From Cryptococcus deneoformans JEC21 (lineage: Eukaryota; Basidiomycota; Tremellomycetes; Tremellales; Cryptococcaceae): a DNA stretch of 62,500 nucleotides. The translations under genes and the position numbers were made by a program. The stretch is taken from positions 135,001 through 197,500 of the forward strand of contig NC_006685.1 in the NCBI RefSeq assembly GCF_000091045.1. Direction: 5' to 3'. Of the stretch, positions 1 to 10,875 are shown piece by piece. Numbering within the stretch: the stretch's first letter is position 1; each line of letters opens with the position of its first letter. The notes beneath the pieces were generated by a model. That model worked only from the letters and a program-made list of their open reading frames with translations, was not told the DNA's origin and did not search any database.

Positions 1-1254
1 GAGCCCTTGTGGCAAATATATTGCAGCATGGGACTTACCTCTATCTGTAGGTCATATTCATCTGCATGATCCAACCCTGCTAACTCCGAAGAAGTATTCC
101 CTTCATATCCATTCCGCTATAGGACCTCACCTAACTCACCTCAATCCCTCGTCCCCAGCCTTTTCCCTTGCACCAAATGAAACACCAGGTCTTGGTCTTC
201 GCACCCTTGCTTGGGCACCAGGAGGACGTTGGATAGCTGTCGGTGGATGGGATGGGAAGGTCAGGATAGTTGAAAGTGATGGATGGAGATGTGTTTGTGT
301 GATAACTTGCGGCACCAGAGCCAATAAAACTGCAGTGGGTTAATTTATTGATGGTATTTATTTTGGCGCTTACCTGGCTCTCTCTCCTAGGCTGTCTGGA
401 GAGAGCCAAACGATTGGTTAAGAGATACCAGAGGGCGGGGCATCGTACAATGTGAGTAACCGACATTTGCATTTCAAGAAGGTCTCTTAACGTTCTTTAG
501 TCGACCGACAGCCACATCCCGTTACTTTCCCTGCTCTCCGCCCTGATATCACTAAGCCATACCCTCGTATGGGTATATCACAACTCACTTTCGATCGGGA
601 AGCTACTCTTCTCCTCATCCGCCTTGATAGTCAACCAAACGTTGTACACATTTACAGCTTCCTCCCCACACCCACATCCGAACAGCCTACCATAGCCCAC
701 ATTGTCAGTTCTATTTTCTCCAGAGAGATTAAGAAAGCCAAATGGAGTCCAGTGAAGAGCAAACTTAGTGTAGTCACAAGAGGTGGAGGGGTTTACTTTT
801 GGGATCGAGAGAGTGGATGGATTGAAGAAGAGAGCGGCGGCAGTTTTGAATGCGATAGAGAAATCGATGTTGCCACAGGTGGTATGATGGAAGGTGTGGG
901 CATCCCCACTCGTAAGTCTCATAAACGATATTTCAGAAGGCAAACTCACTTCAATGCACCTAAGGGGCAGAATTTTCGGCGCTTGATATTCACTGGTCAC
1001 CCGATGGCAGGTCTTTAGCCATACGGGACAGATATCATTTCTGCTTGTTGTATGATGAAGATACTGGAAACCTAGATGATGACGAGCAAGAAGGTGAACG
1101 TTCAGCGCTAATGTGGAATGAGCAAGGTGAAGGGTTGACAGATGTGCTTGAGGAAGAAGGACACATCAGCTTAAGCGAGGGTTTACCAAGTCGAGAGCAG
1201 TTTATCTGGGAAAAAAAGCGTTATGCGACGGTTAAAGCAGCAGTATATAGTTGA
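1..1254 (+). CDS. WRAP73/WDR8-like WD40 protein (3' part, 5' end outside window)
   Basis: This is the C-terminal part of a WD-repeat protein of the WRAP73 (WDR8) type, which in fungi and animals acts at spindle poles and centrosomes. The visible exons are 2-334, 391-451, 501-911 and 965-1254; all junctions are GT/AG and keep phase. Repeat-like signatures read LAWAPGGRWIAVGGWDGKVR, then YPRMGISQLTFDREATLLLI, AKWSPVKSKLSVVTRGGGVYFW and LDIHWSPDGRSLAIRDRYHF. The order of a YPK/RxG segment followed by a WSP repeat and a final HFCLLYDE segment is what I recall of the WRAP73 C-terminus. The start codon lies upstream of the window. The gene converges on the Trk gene, with about 200 bp between stop codons. 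Family call is from memory; WD40 identity is firm. Confidence 0.8.
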
Positions 1255-1452
1255 AAACCACAATGAATTGTTGTACACTATTATTCTGCTGATATTTCCG
1301 GAGTTGGAACGTGGCATTTTATGCAAAGCGGCACTGCTCCAACAATATGCGATATCAACGACGTAGATATATGTGGAACTTTGAACGACTGTGTACAGCC
1401 CAAAAGGTCGCGTAAGTTACCCAAGAAGGATTTTCTAGCTCAGAACAATTAA

Positions 1453-4400
1453 TTATCCTTGTCTATCAGCCTCTGCTGCACCAGCACCGTCCTTCTTCAG
1501 TTCTCGCTTTTTCGCTAACTTTTCTGGCAGATCCCTTTCACCAAACCCACCTTCAAGTTCCATTTCTATCGGTCTCGATCTATCATCTTCATTCGATGCA
1601 CGGGTAAATGGATCGGAGTGAGATAGCGTTGGTTGTAAGCCTTCGGAGGGTTTGACGATGCGGGAATACTCTCGAGGAAGCAAAATTGCCCTGAAAATGG
1701 ATGGTATATTAGCGGATAAAGTTTTGACCTCATATAAACGTAGTCACGCACCTATCAATAGCTACAGGCAACCCACGATGTCTCCCTCGCAACATGATAA
1801 CTATCATGACCAATTTTGAAGCAGTACCAAACTCGCCCGAGAATGCATAATTGTTGTTGGGAGTTCCGAGAGTGAGACCGATAGTACCGTAACCACTTGT
1901 ACATTCGAAAATGATCCTGAATATAGTAAACCAGGAGCTCCTGAACATTGTCTCAGCCGTTTTTCCTGAGCAGAACTGACAGCGACAGGTTATAGCAAAT
2001 GACACACTTCTGTGGGTCCAAAAGTTTCCCTCGCTCAAGCATAGAAATCGTAAGGACGGCTAATGCCAAAGGCCAAACATCAAACGCTAGTTGACGGCGC
2101 ATGTGCCACATCAAATATTTACTGCGTGAGGCCGATATCAGAGACGTTCCCTTTGCAAAGACAGACAGGCAAATCAAACCCACCTGAAGACTTCTCGACG
2201 GTGACCTTTAAATTGCGGTTCATCTTGACCTGACGTATCGGGATCATCATGTTCGTACAGTCCGAGCGCTGTGGGATATCAGTATGAGATTAGTTGTTAA
2301 GGATGATGACAGAAACCTACCCCGCTCTTCGTACACATTTGTAGATCTGACAGACATGGCAATAGCTTTAATACTAATCAGCAACTAACAGATGCATAGG
2401 AGCTATGTCAAGCAGGAACTCACGATATATAGCCACATACATAAAAATCTTGACAGGGTCAGTGCGTCAGTCATGGCACTCTTCCCACACCGAAAGAGAA
2501 CATACAATGTACAAGAAGAGCACCGAAGGTGCCATATCAGAGATTGTGATAATCCCGAATCCAGATGCCCGCACGCTCAGACTTTGCAATAATCCATCCG
2601 AGAATCGTTCCCAGCCACCAAGCGAATCAACGACAGGAAGACCAATGTTGAGAACAAGGAAGGAGAAAAGCTCAACAACCCTAGAAGAAGTCAGAAAGGA
2701 CGTCTGATTTAGTGCAATGGACTCACGTGAACGCCAGAAGGATAAAAAGTAAGTACCAAGTTTGATGGCTTGGAAACAGGTATAAGAAGCAGCTGCAATT
2801 CGGAAGTAAGTCATCTAATTTACACAGCACAAAAAGGACATGCTTACCGCCGAGGGTGATCTAAAAGAAAGTGCAATGACTCATGCTTCACTCCCTTCCT
2901 GGTGATCTTTGTTCCAATCCAGATAATAAATCGCAGCATAATTGGCAGAGCATGATTGCCTACTAATAATGCCACTATGAGGACATAGATCATGAGATAA
3001 CAGGTCTGGAAAGGCACAAGCCCTTCGTCTGTTAATCTACATTGAATGCAAAATTCAGCGTCAACTGATGAGCATAACATGGGAAGTACACTCACACCAT
3101 ACCACATCCAGTATAAGCGGAAGCAGATAAGAAGAGCGAGAACCATGTCTTGTTGACAGTACCAGCTTGTTCGCCAGCTGTTTCGAGCAATGCAGAGTTC
3201 CAGTAATCCACCTTGGCGAAATAGATACTAAGTATCGCAAAGGGGATCATCTGGTAGAGAAATATGTACTATTCCGAAAATCAACTGATGCAACGTAATA
3301 ATCGTCATCATGGTACATACTGACGATACGATGGAGCTCAAGAGTTTAAGAGCTCTATACTCTACACCACCAATTTGCTCCAATTCTTCATCATCGAGCT
3401 CTTCTGTCCAGAACCGTGAGTTCCTTCCAATCACAAGTCCCTGCAATCCTTCTGGCATCCACTTTGCTACCGACCCTCTTATCGCTTCACTCCAGCTTTC
3501 CTCGTGACCGGCGTGCCCATTTTCAAACTCATGAGCATAAGTTGGATGCATCACAATGCCTACTCGACGAACCGGTCTGTAGAGTCTCTGTTTGGCTCTT
3601 TCGGGTAGAAAATGGTGGAAAATGTGTAAAAGACTGGGAAACCCGCCGTAGCCAGTATTTTTATGGCCGAAAGGTATGGGCAGACCGCGAGTGGGGTCAA
3701 TAGTATGGTGAGTCACAATTTGAGCAGCGGTGTGCAGATGGGGGTGTTGAGATTGGTCATGATGGGAATAGTCTTTAATATGTACATTGTTTTTGCGTTT
3801 TGGAGGGATAGCACCCCCTCCCATATGATTCGGTACGTCTGAGGTAACGTGTGGAGGAGTTGGGCGGTGATCAGAGGTAGATCGACCATGTTGAGCTGCG
3901 CTGATACTCTTGGCGCGGGTCTGAGTTCTCAACCGCTGACGAGCTTGGAACAGAGGATCGACAAAAGGAGATCGATGATCTTCGGCTTGAGCTGAACTTG
4001 TGGCTGGAGGAGGCGCTGCATTGGCAGGATTGAGTAAGGCAGCTGTAGATTTCCCAAGAGTCGAGGGTACACGTGGACCAGGAGTCTGGTTGTCAGCCGG
4101 AATTTCTGAAGCTTCTGCTCGCTCTCGTCTTCCTCGCTCTTCAAACGTCATATCCACAGGCGAATCAGTCATCATATGCTGTTCTTGATCCCCAGCGGTG
4201 ACAAGACCATCTTCTGCAAAATTGTCCATTTTATGACCATCGATAGGTCCCGAAATTGCGATATTCTTGCCTCGCAATTTTTTGATGGTTGACTTGAAAC
4301 TTTTCGAGCTGTAATTAAGACCGCCTTGTGCCCCAGTGTCGTATGATATTGTGGGAATTCGTCGGAAAAGGTCGTTGATAAGGAGCTGTTCGCAGTGAGT

Positions 4401-4971
4401 CCGAAAATAATGCTTGCGTACCAGAACCATGATAAGAGAGACAAAAGAGTAGTCGCCGACGATAAAGAGAAAAAACAAGATTACTTGCTGGAACGGGTGA
4501 AGGGCCGATAAGCTGTACAACGACATTTGTCAAAGGCGTCCCATTACGTCTCAAAATCTGAGCGCTCACTTTACTGTGCAGAGGCCGGTTGTTCTTCAAG
4601 GCCATCTGATAAGCTGTATGTCTTTGGAGCATATAAAACGAACGTACGTCATAGCTGAAAAGCATAGGAACAAGCTGTCAATAAAGGTAACCTTTTGACG
4701 GCCTGTCAGGCCACTGTTCGCATTACCACTTGCTGACCCATTGGCCGCGTAGAAGATACATGCGGCGATGACTATCGAACACCTTTATCAGCAAATGCGC
4801 AGACGTAGACTAAGTACAGCACTCACTAGGGATGAAGGTGAAGACGAGCAAATGTATTCTGAAGAAGTTGAAGTGACACTTTAGTTTCTGCCATGTGTCT
4901 CTGGCCTCTGCGACCGTTGGCATCTTGGGCTTTCGAAAAGCCTTTCGAACACGAAATCGGGGTCTCTTCAT
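1453..4971 (-). CDS. TRK1: Trk-type high-affinity potassium transporter
   Basis: A plasma-membrane K+ uptake protein of the fungal Trk family. About a dozen exons. The ATG at 4971 starts MKRPRFRVRKAF; an upstream in-frame codon at 5013 is TTG, so 4971 is preferred. The N-terminal block HFNFFRIHLLVFTFIP is followed by the first membrane pair, then a long hydrophilic loop (about 3.5-4.3 kb in the window). Family blocks follow: LRFIIWIG with LHFLLDHPRR, then LVLNIGLPVVDSLGGWERF, SDGLLQSLSVRASGFGI and MLRGRHRGLPVAIDR. The four pore-loop filters are visible as TTGLCTVN, AYTGCGMV, SVRASGFG and TSGYGTIG, each with its glycine. The acidic/basic tail ends GAAEADRQG. The first filter is carried on a 24-nt micro-exon (4570-4593). 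All expected elements are present, so the gene appears intact. Confidence 0.93.
4570..4593 (-). other. 24-nt micro-exon of the Trk gene encoding pore filter 1
   Basis: The exon upstream ends FLCFSAMT with phase 2 and the exon downstream begins LSALHPFQQ. Neither contains the conserved TxGL-T-VN pore segment. Between them, the intronic stretch holds a 24-nt block bounded by AG and by GTGAGC on the minus strand. When joined it gives AMTTTGLCTVNLSALHPF, which fits the Trk filter exactly and keeps phase on both sides. The flanking introns are about 50-60 nt each. Confidence 0.8.
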
Positions 4972-5874
4972 TTTGAAATGAATAGTTTGCTTTTCAACAT
5001 TGACGCAACGCAAGCCACGAGGGTTTGTCGCTTTGTCTCAGCCCCCACGCTCCAGGTCCCAAATTTTTGAGAGACGTTTAGAGGATCCTTTGGCACCGTT
5101 GGCAGATCAAGATCTGGCCTTTCGAGTGCCGACAGTGATGGGGGAAGGGGATTGTTCCTCCAAAGCGATGACTATTGGCGTGATGAAGCTTGAGACATGG
5201 CGCTGACTCGACTGCAGTGCAAATAAAACGGATCCTTGTATGAAAACAGATTCCGAGCAAACATTCAAGTCTACTGTTATCAACCATGAAGCATCAAATC
5301 GATATCAAGTCTCCCACAATCCTCGTCGCCGGCCGGAAGTAGTACAAAAAACATGATGATATCGGCCAAGGCAAATTATATCATCATTTGATGACGCAAT
5401 GGATTTTTTTAAAGTCCACGTCACTTTGAGACTTAATAAATTTAATATTTATAAGTAATTAAAGAGTTTCGTCGAAAATACTGAACGAGCACAACAAAAC
5501 GATCCGAGCGAAAATCGGTCCTCTCTTTTTTTTTTCCTTTCTCATCTACACCCGACGATGACGCCATGCTACCCCGATAGCTTCGCTGTCTCTCACCGTC
5601 ATTCATGCCAATCACCCGATTGGTGAGGAAAAGATACGGCCAATGGTGTTTGAGAGCGAAACCTGCACAACGCAGCGTGTCTTGAGTACGCCTAGCTCTT
5701 ACTCCTAGTGGGTGTGGCGTAATTGGACAACGAGACATCTCAATACGAATTGTGGATTATTATCTGGAAAAGAAATGTGATGATTGTACGAATGCTTCTC
5801 TTTCTGATCGGGCGATGATTATACTGTGTAGCATAATACAGCTTCTCAGTCATCCCCTCATTTCTCCCAGTGGC
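4972..5874. other. Intergenic region upstream of the Trk gene
   Basis: No supportable gene. It holds the Trk promoter and 5' UTR plus an AT-rich stretch near 5410-5460. Short ORFs on both strands lack recognisable motifs, codon bias or consistent splice structure. Confidence 0.4.
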
Positions 5875-6181
5875 TCAGACACATTGGGCAAAGAAAATTC
5901 TCGAGGTGATGTTACATATGTGAACATATCTTGCAGCTCTGTCAAATCCCACATGGCGATTCTCAAATGCTTTGAGCTCGTGACCCATCATAAACGCCGG
6001 TGCAGCCTAAATACGCCGGAGCCGCATTACACTGTGCCTGACAAACAGCGACAGGACCCCAGGCCGTCACTGTTGAAAGTGAAGTGAAGAGAATGAGTAC
6101 CGCCAGGAAAAGAAGTCTGAGTGGGCAAGATGGAATGTTTGAATACGTGCGTACAATCAGGTGGTCAGTGGATGCGTTCAT
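5875..6181 (-). CDS. Small secreted cysteine-rich protein candidate A
   Basis: Two-exon model: 5985-6181 and 5875-5938, with a 46-nt GT-AG intron, giving 86 residues. The N-terminal half has a strong hydrophobic signal segment, LRLLFLAVLILFTSL, ending near TVTA. Mature sequence follows: WGPVAVCQAQCNAAPAYLGC, with C-x3-C-x7-C spacing. The GPVA-x-CQxxCN motif resembles a widespread family of small secreted fungal proteins with cysteine pairs; I cannot name a function. The second exon adds two more cysteines (HIC...AQCV), but its splice choice is less certain. Without splicing the ORF stops 10 codons after the donor. It lies about 1 kb from a second protein of similar design on the same strand. 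It could be a decayed copy. Confidence 0.4.
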
Positions 6182-7150
6182 TCATAGTCAAAATATTTGA
6201 CTTTGCCAGGCGCATAAAAGCTCAAACTTGCAGGCATAGCGGTCATACCATTGATAGACGAAGGGATCTCCCAATGAGCCGCCATTCGTTACCTGCGCAC
6301 GACATGGATAATGCAAAAGTGACAAGTCGAATAGTGGCATAAATGATACCGCAGATCATTGTGAGTAAATCATCGCAGCCTATCGCTATCCTTCCGTCAC
6401 TATCTGAAATCTGCGGGTGGTGATATGACCGTCCATAACAAGGAGGTAGTGTATAGGTGTGGTACCGTACCATACAGTCACCATCTCGCATCCGCGTATG
6501 CTACTGACAACCAGAAGCCAGGGGTCGTAAGCTTCAAAGAAATTGTTCATTATCAACCGTTAAAACATGTAACGGAAGACCAGCAGCAATTGACATCCCA
6601 TCATTCATCATTTTTCATCGAAACAAGACGCCGAGGAGAAGGGCCTCAAAACTGTATAGGGTTCGTCATCATCCCGACTGACCGATTACCGTATAGCTTT
6701 AAATTTCCCCCCATCATCCCCGAACATATAAGTAACCGATCTAAGTCGTGACCATGCATACTTTCTACTCATAACCTCATCGCCAAATTGCATCATCAAA
6801 AGATATTTAAAAGATTTATATAGTCTGCTGGGACAGAAGAATGCCCGGTGATTGAATTGCTAATTAAGAAATATTATCATGACATTGTTAAGAATGCCTC
6901 GTCGCCTTGTTTGTTAGGTGAGACGTATTGTCCGTTGATGTTGACAAGGCTGATAGAAAGAAGCAGGAAATCTATATAATCTATGTTGATCTATACTCTA
7001 TATGTGAATCGAAAGTGTTGTGGTTTAGTGAATGAAACCTTACTGACAGCTGATGGTGTTGTGATGTGTTGAGATGCGCAGTCGTGGCAGATACGAACAT
7101 GGGAATTGTATGATAAGGGTGAGGGCAAGATGAGGATGTGCTGATGACTT
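6182..7150. other. Gap between the two small secreted candidates
   Basis: No supported gene. A minus-strand ORF at 6243-6491 contains a hydrophobic stretch with two cysteines, but it gives no coherent exon structure with either neighbour. The rest is AT-rich and probably holds UTR and promoter sequence. Confidence 0.35.
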
Positions 7151-7700
7151 CTAGCACCGCATATAGCAGACGCCGCGAATGGAATAGCAAGATGCCAGCT
7201 TGGGGCCAGAGACTGTGAGTCGATAGGTTAGCTATTTAACCCCCTTAGGTCCACTAGACAATTCAACAACACATAATCACGAGAAAAATGCAATAAAGTG
7301 TGTGAAACATGGGTGTATTGCACGTTCTGAACGGTGGTGTAAGTACCGCAAAGTCCATTTCAGGCCGGATGACACTTTTTATGCCGCCTTCAAAAGAAAT
7401 AATCCCATGGTCAAGGTCCATGAGAACTAGCGCTGACACAAGTCACTCATGAGAATATGACACAGAGACATGAAAATAAGAGAGACCCAACAAAATACAA
7501 GGTTGGGAAAGGAAAGGCGACTCACTGGCACCCATGACACACAGCTTGAAACGTTGTTCACATTGCTGCCTGCAGTAATAGTGCATGTATACCGGCGTAA
7601 GAGCCGCGTCGGCTGGTAATGTCACGAAGGCGAGGACTAGAAGTAAAAGGAGTACCAGGAGGAGAGGAGAGACGGGGGATCGATGCTTGACAAATATCAT
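7151..7700 (-). CDS. Small secreted cysteine-rich protein candidate B (symmetric Cys pattern)
   Basis: Exons 7526-7700 and 7151-7212 join in phase to a 78-residue protein. It begins MIFVKHRSPVSP, followed by a long leucine-rich signal segment and a likely cleavage after LPADA. The mature part carries six cysteines in a symmetric pattern, C-x3-C-x6-C-x12-C-x6-C-x3-C, read from YYCRQQCEQRFKLC and ASCYSIRGVCYMRC. The last cysteine is the final residue. Donor is GTGAGT and acceptor CACAG. The intron of 313 nt is long for this genome, so an additional internal exon cannot be excluded. The design (signal peptide, under 100 residues, paired cysteines) suggests an extracellular or cell-wall protein stabilised by disulphides. 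No function can be assigned. Confidence 0.6.
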
Positions 7701-8820
7701 CGTATATGGGTTTGTTGCCGTGTCGATGATTTGTCGATTGTGAGATGGTTGTTTTGGAAACCGTAGCTTGTGAGAATGTGATGGGGCACGACAAAAAGAG
7801 AATGCCCTACTTATATACCTTGTTGAGAGAGAAATTCTTCAAAACTTCTTATGCTAGTCTGACCAACCCATCCACACTTCTCGCCTCGTCCAGACCATTC
7901 TATTTCCCATTTTTGAATGATTTTCCAACCTTCGATTTCCCATTGGACCTCGGCCGACAACATGTCAAAAAACTTCTGTCTTAGCATCACAGCCAAACGC
8001 CCCCAACGGCCAAAGGGATCAATGGCAGACCCCAATCTCTTCCGTACTAGACTTTTGCTTCTACGGCCTCGGGGAGGGGTGAGCAGTGCGTAGGCAGTAG
8101 TTTGCAGTGCATTTATGGCTTTCTCTGCGGCAAAAGGTCTCGAACTTGCATATTCCGATCAGATGTGATGGATCCTTGGGTTTAATTGTTCTGTTGTGAT
8201 ATTGTGAGAAATTTTGAGTGCATTTGTCTGTGCGCTGTGTTCAGAAAAATAATAGCCGAAGGTCGATCGATTATTTCGTTATTTCGCTGTCTTGTTACTT
8301 GAGCTTCTCTGATGGAGCGTATTATATTGCGTGAGACTATGTGAAGTGTGAAGTCGGTAGCGTGATTGCAAGAAGATGTTGTGGAAGATTACTGCAATCA
8401 AGGGTCCTTAGCTTGGTTCCGGCCGCAGATGGTGATGATGGTAGAATAGGATGAACTGTCGAACTGCCCTGCATGAACTGTTCATTTCTTGGACATTATA
8501 TGTAACCATATCTTCCGCCCAAGTCTCCTTTGGCCCTTCCTATTAGATTTCTACAGGTTTCCTTGGCGTCTTGATAGTGAACGTCATCAAACGACCAAAA
8601 CTCAGTACACTTCAATGCAAAGAAAGGCAATGTGCAGGTCGAGTCCAAAGAGAGCTGACAGGGATGGGTCGGTTCATGTGAAAAAGTGCTCGCGGATGGC
8701 ATACAACGGCCAAGGCGTCGGCGTCCGAGCAAGCTTATAGCGCTGAAGATCTTATTATCGTTCAGTACATAATTACAAGCAGAGGGTATCTGCACTGTCA
8801 TGCAAATTACATACATTGTC
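7701..8820. other. Intergenic region between secreted candidate B and REX3
   Basis: About 1.1 kb without a supportable gene. ORFs at 7745-7984 (+), 7811-8035 (-), 8489-8740 (+) and 8496-8831 (-) have no recognisable domain or splice continuation. The left part is probably the promoter of the secreted protein gene and the right end the 3' UTR of REX3. Confidence 0.4.
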
Positions 8821-10684
8821 TCAGTCCTCATTATCCTCTCTGACTTTCCATTTTAACACATCAAGCGTCGCTTTCGCATCCTCCACAGAGTTATGGCCTT
8901 TGTCTGAAGTTCGATCTTGAATAAAGTAGCCAAGTTTCTCCTTGACACTATTAATCAATCAGCTTCCAAATTACGCGTGATGTACAAACCACGCACATGT
9001 CACGAAGGGCGCGTCGATAGGGTGCACCTTTATCGTGTGGAAAGACGATGGCTGTATCGATGACCTGGTCGTGCAGCAGCCTCAAAGCGCGTAGATCGTT
9101 TTCGAGACTGGGGAATAAAATTAGTCTAGAAGCAACCATGAAAGAACAAATTATAAGGCTTACCCATGACCGACGATGATGGTCTCGGGACCGATAAACA
9201 TGCAGACTGCGGCCCTGACCCCGTCAAGGTCCATGATAGCATTATCAAGTTGGCCTGGAGAGATACCTGAGAAGCGTGTGTTGATATCTCTGCAGATCAT
9301 TCAGCACAGAGTCATATTACGGGATTAGTGTATTGGAACCCACAAAATGGGCACTTTTTGGCGTACTAGCTCATCCAGAAGTGTATATCCGTTCTCATCC
9401 ACTACTGTCACCCGGCCTAGCGATAAGCCAGCCGTAGTAACTGGGTATGTTGTCAGACAAGCTACGCTCTGGAAGGTTGTAGACTCACAGATCATCTCAC
9501 AATCCATCGCTACCACACCATACCCTTCGCCCACAACATTCTTCCCTGACGCTTTCGCTTCTTCCAAACACATCCTCACTGTTTTATACGCCACCCTCTT
9601 CGCCAGCTCCTTATCATCCTCTCCATCTTTGAACACATGTACTCCTTCCTCACACCCTTGTTCCCCTCTCTCCTTGCCGCAACATGAATATATCCATTTT
9701 CTTCGACCTTCTACCCTTTCAGGGGCAGTCCGACCATAGTGATATCGACACTCTCCAAATCTTCGTTCAAGGTTTTTTGACGAGACGATAAATGACACTT
9801 TGCATCTATCGCAGTCATGCGTTTCCCCTTCTCCGTCTGGTTTCGTCTCAACTCCTCTACCCGTCAATCCCTCACCACTTGGATCGGGGTATCCCCATTT
9901 CTCAAAGTCCTCCTTCTTCATACAATACCTCTCCACTCTATTTCTCGTCAGCTTGCTGGCCTTTTCTTTTTCGGCCTTCTCCATTGCGACTCGTGATTCT
10001 TTCACTGTCCCTATTGAGGGGTGTGGTATACTGGTAGGAGGTGGTCGGCGAGAGATCGCCACGGCTGCATGGTGGATGGCAGTTTTGTACGCTCGCAGAG
10101 ACGTTGACGAAGAGGATATTTCCGCTTCTTGTGCCAAGGAAGAATCATGTGCGAGGGAGGGAGAGAAATGTAGGATCTGAGAGTATAGTTTGACGAATTG
10201 GGTGTGGAGTGTTCCCACTAGTACAAAAGAAGCATTAGTGCTAGTCTCCAAAAGCTCAAGACGGCTCATACGCACAAGCTTTTTGACGATCTGTTCGGGG
10301 TTGGGGAGATAGTTTGATACCATATGGGAGCATAGGTGGTCTACTGTAATCGGTACTACTAGAGTTTGCTCCTCCTGATACTACAGTCTTTGTCGGGGCG
10401 GGTGCTGACCTTACAGGAGTGGTCGATGATGGAGCTACAGGTTTCGGGTTCCTTGTCACATTTTGCTTCTTCATCTCCCTCACAATTGGTGCGCCGCTAC
10501 TCTCGCCCACTTTCCTTTTTACAGCTGTAGGAGGTTTTCTATTCGCTGGTTCTCGAATACCGATTGGAACTTGAGATTGAGATGGACCTGATATCGTGGG
10601 GTCATGAGAGAAGAAACACCTTGGCCGGGTGCAGTTCGTGTCGGGACATCTTTCAGCTGCAAATAGTCCCAGATTGGAGAGCAT
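8821..10684 (-). CDS. REX3: RNA exonuclease 3-like DEDDh 3'-5' exonuclease
   Basis: Six exons: 10276-10684, 9489-10217, 9344-9440, 9164-9289, 8997-9107 and 8821-8947, giving 532 residues. The N-terminus has a CCCH-like segment, CPDTNCTRPRCFFSH. A middle segment, DRQKALGTLHTQFVKLYSQIL, is typical of REX1/REX3 exonucleases, and a Cys/His cluster follows (CDRCKVSFIV...CRYHYGR...CCG). The catalytic domain reads AMDCEMIFTTAGLSLGRVTV (exo I Asp and Glu), NTRFSGIS, VGHGLENDLRALRL (exo II) and GHNSVEDAKATLDV (exo III His and Asp). All DEDDh residues are present. In yeast, REX3 trims RNase MRP RNA and other small RNAs; that role is by family. The start codon is 191 bp from the divergent NDUFAF7 gene. 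Confidence 0.88.
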
Positions 10685-10875
10685 GAAAATGGTTCTTTTA
10701 ATCTAATCTAAGGCTGAAGGAGTAAAAAGCGTGATGCAGACGGAGGATGTTGACGGCGATAAGATTTCGGTGCGCACGGACCGCCTCCACTTTCGGCTTT
10801 TCAGCGATGGTATTTTAACCTTTAATCTTCTTCCTTGTTGTAAATACCAGTCGGAAACCATTAATATTGCCAGAG
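10685..10875. promoter_or_regulatory. Shared bidirectional promoter of REX3 and NDUFAF7 genes
   Basis: The two start codons face away from each other across 191 bp. Both core promoters and 5' UTRs must therefore lie here or overlap the genes. No clear TATA box is seen. Confidence 0.5.

Noticed and set aside
578..1000. Minus-strand 140-codon frame opposite the WD40 gene
   Set aside because: Antisense shadow; the plus-strand frames splice cleanly into a WD40 protein.
5752..6087. Plus-strand 111-codon frame opposite secreted candidate A
   Set aside because: No signal peptide, domain or splice support, whereas the opposite strand shows a clear signal peptide and cysteine spacing.
9347..10180. 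Plus-strand open frames opposite REX3
   Set aside because: Antisense to a well-supported exonuclease; no motifs.
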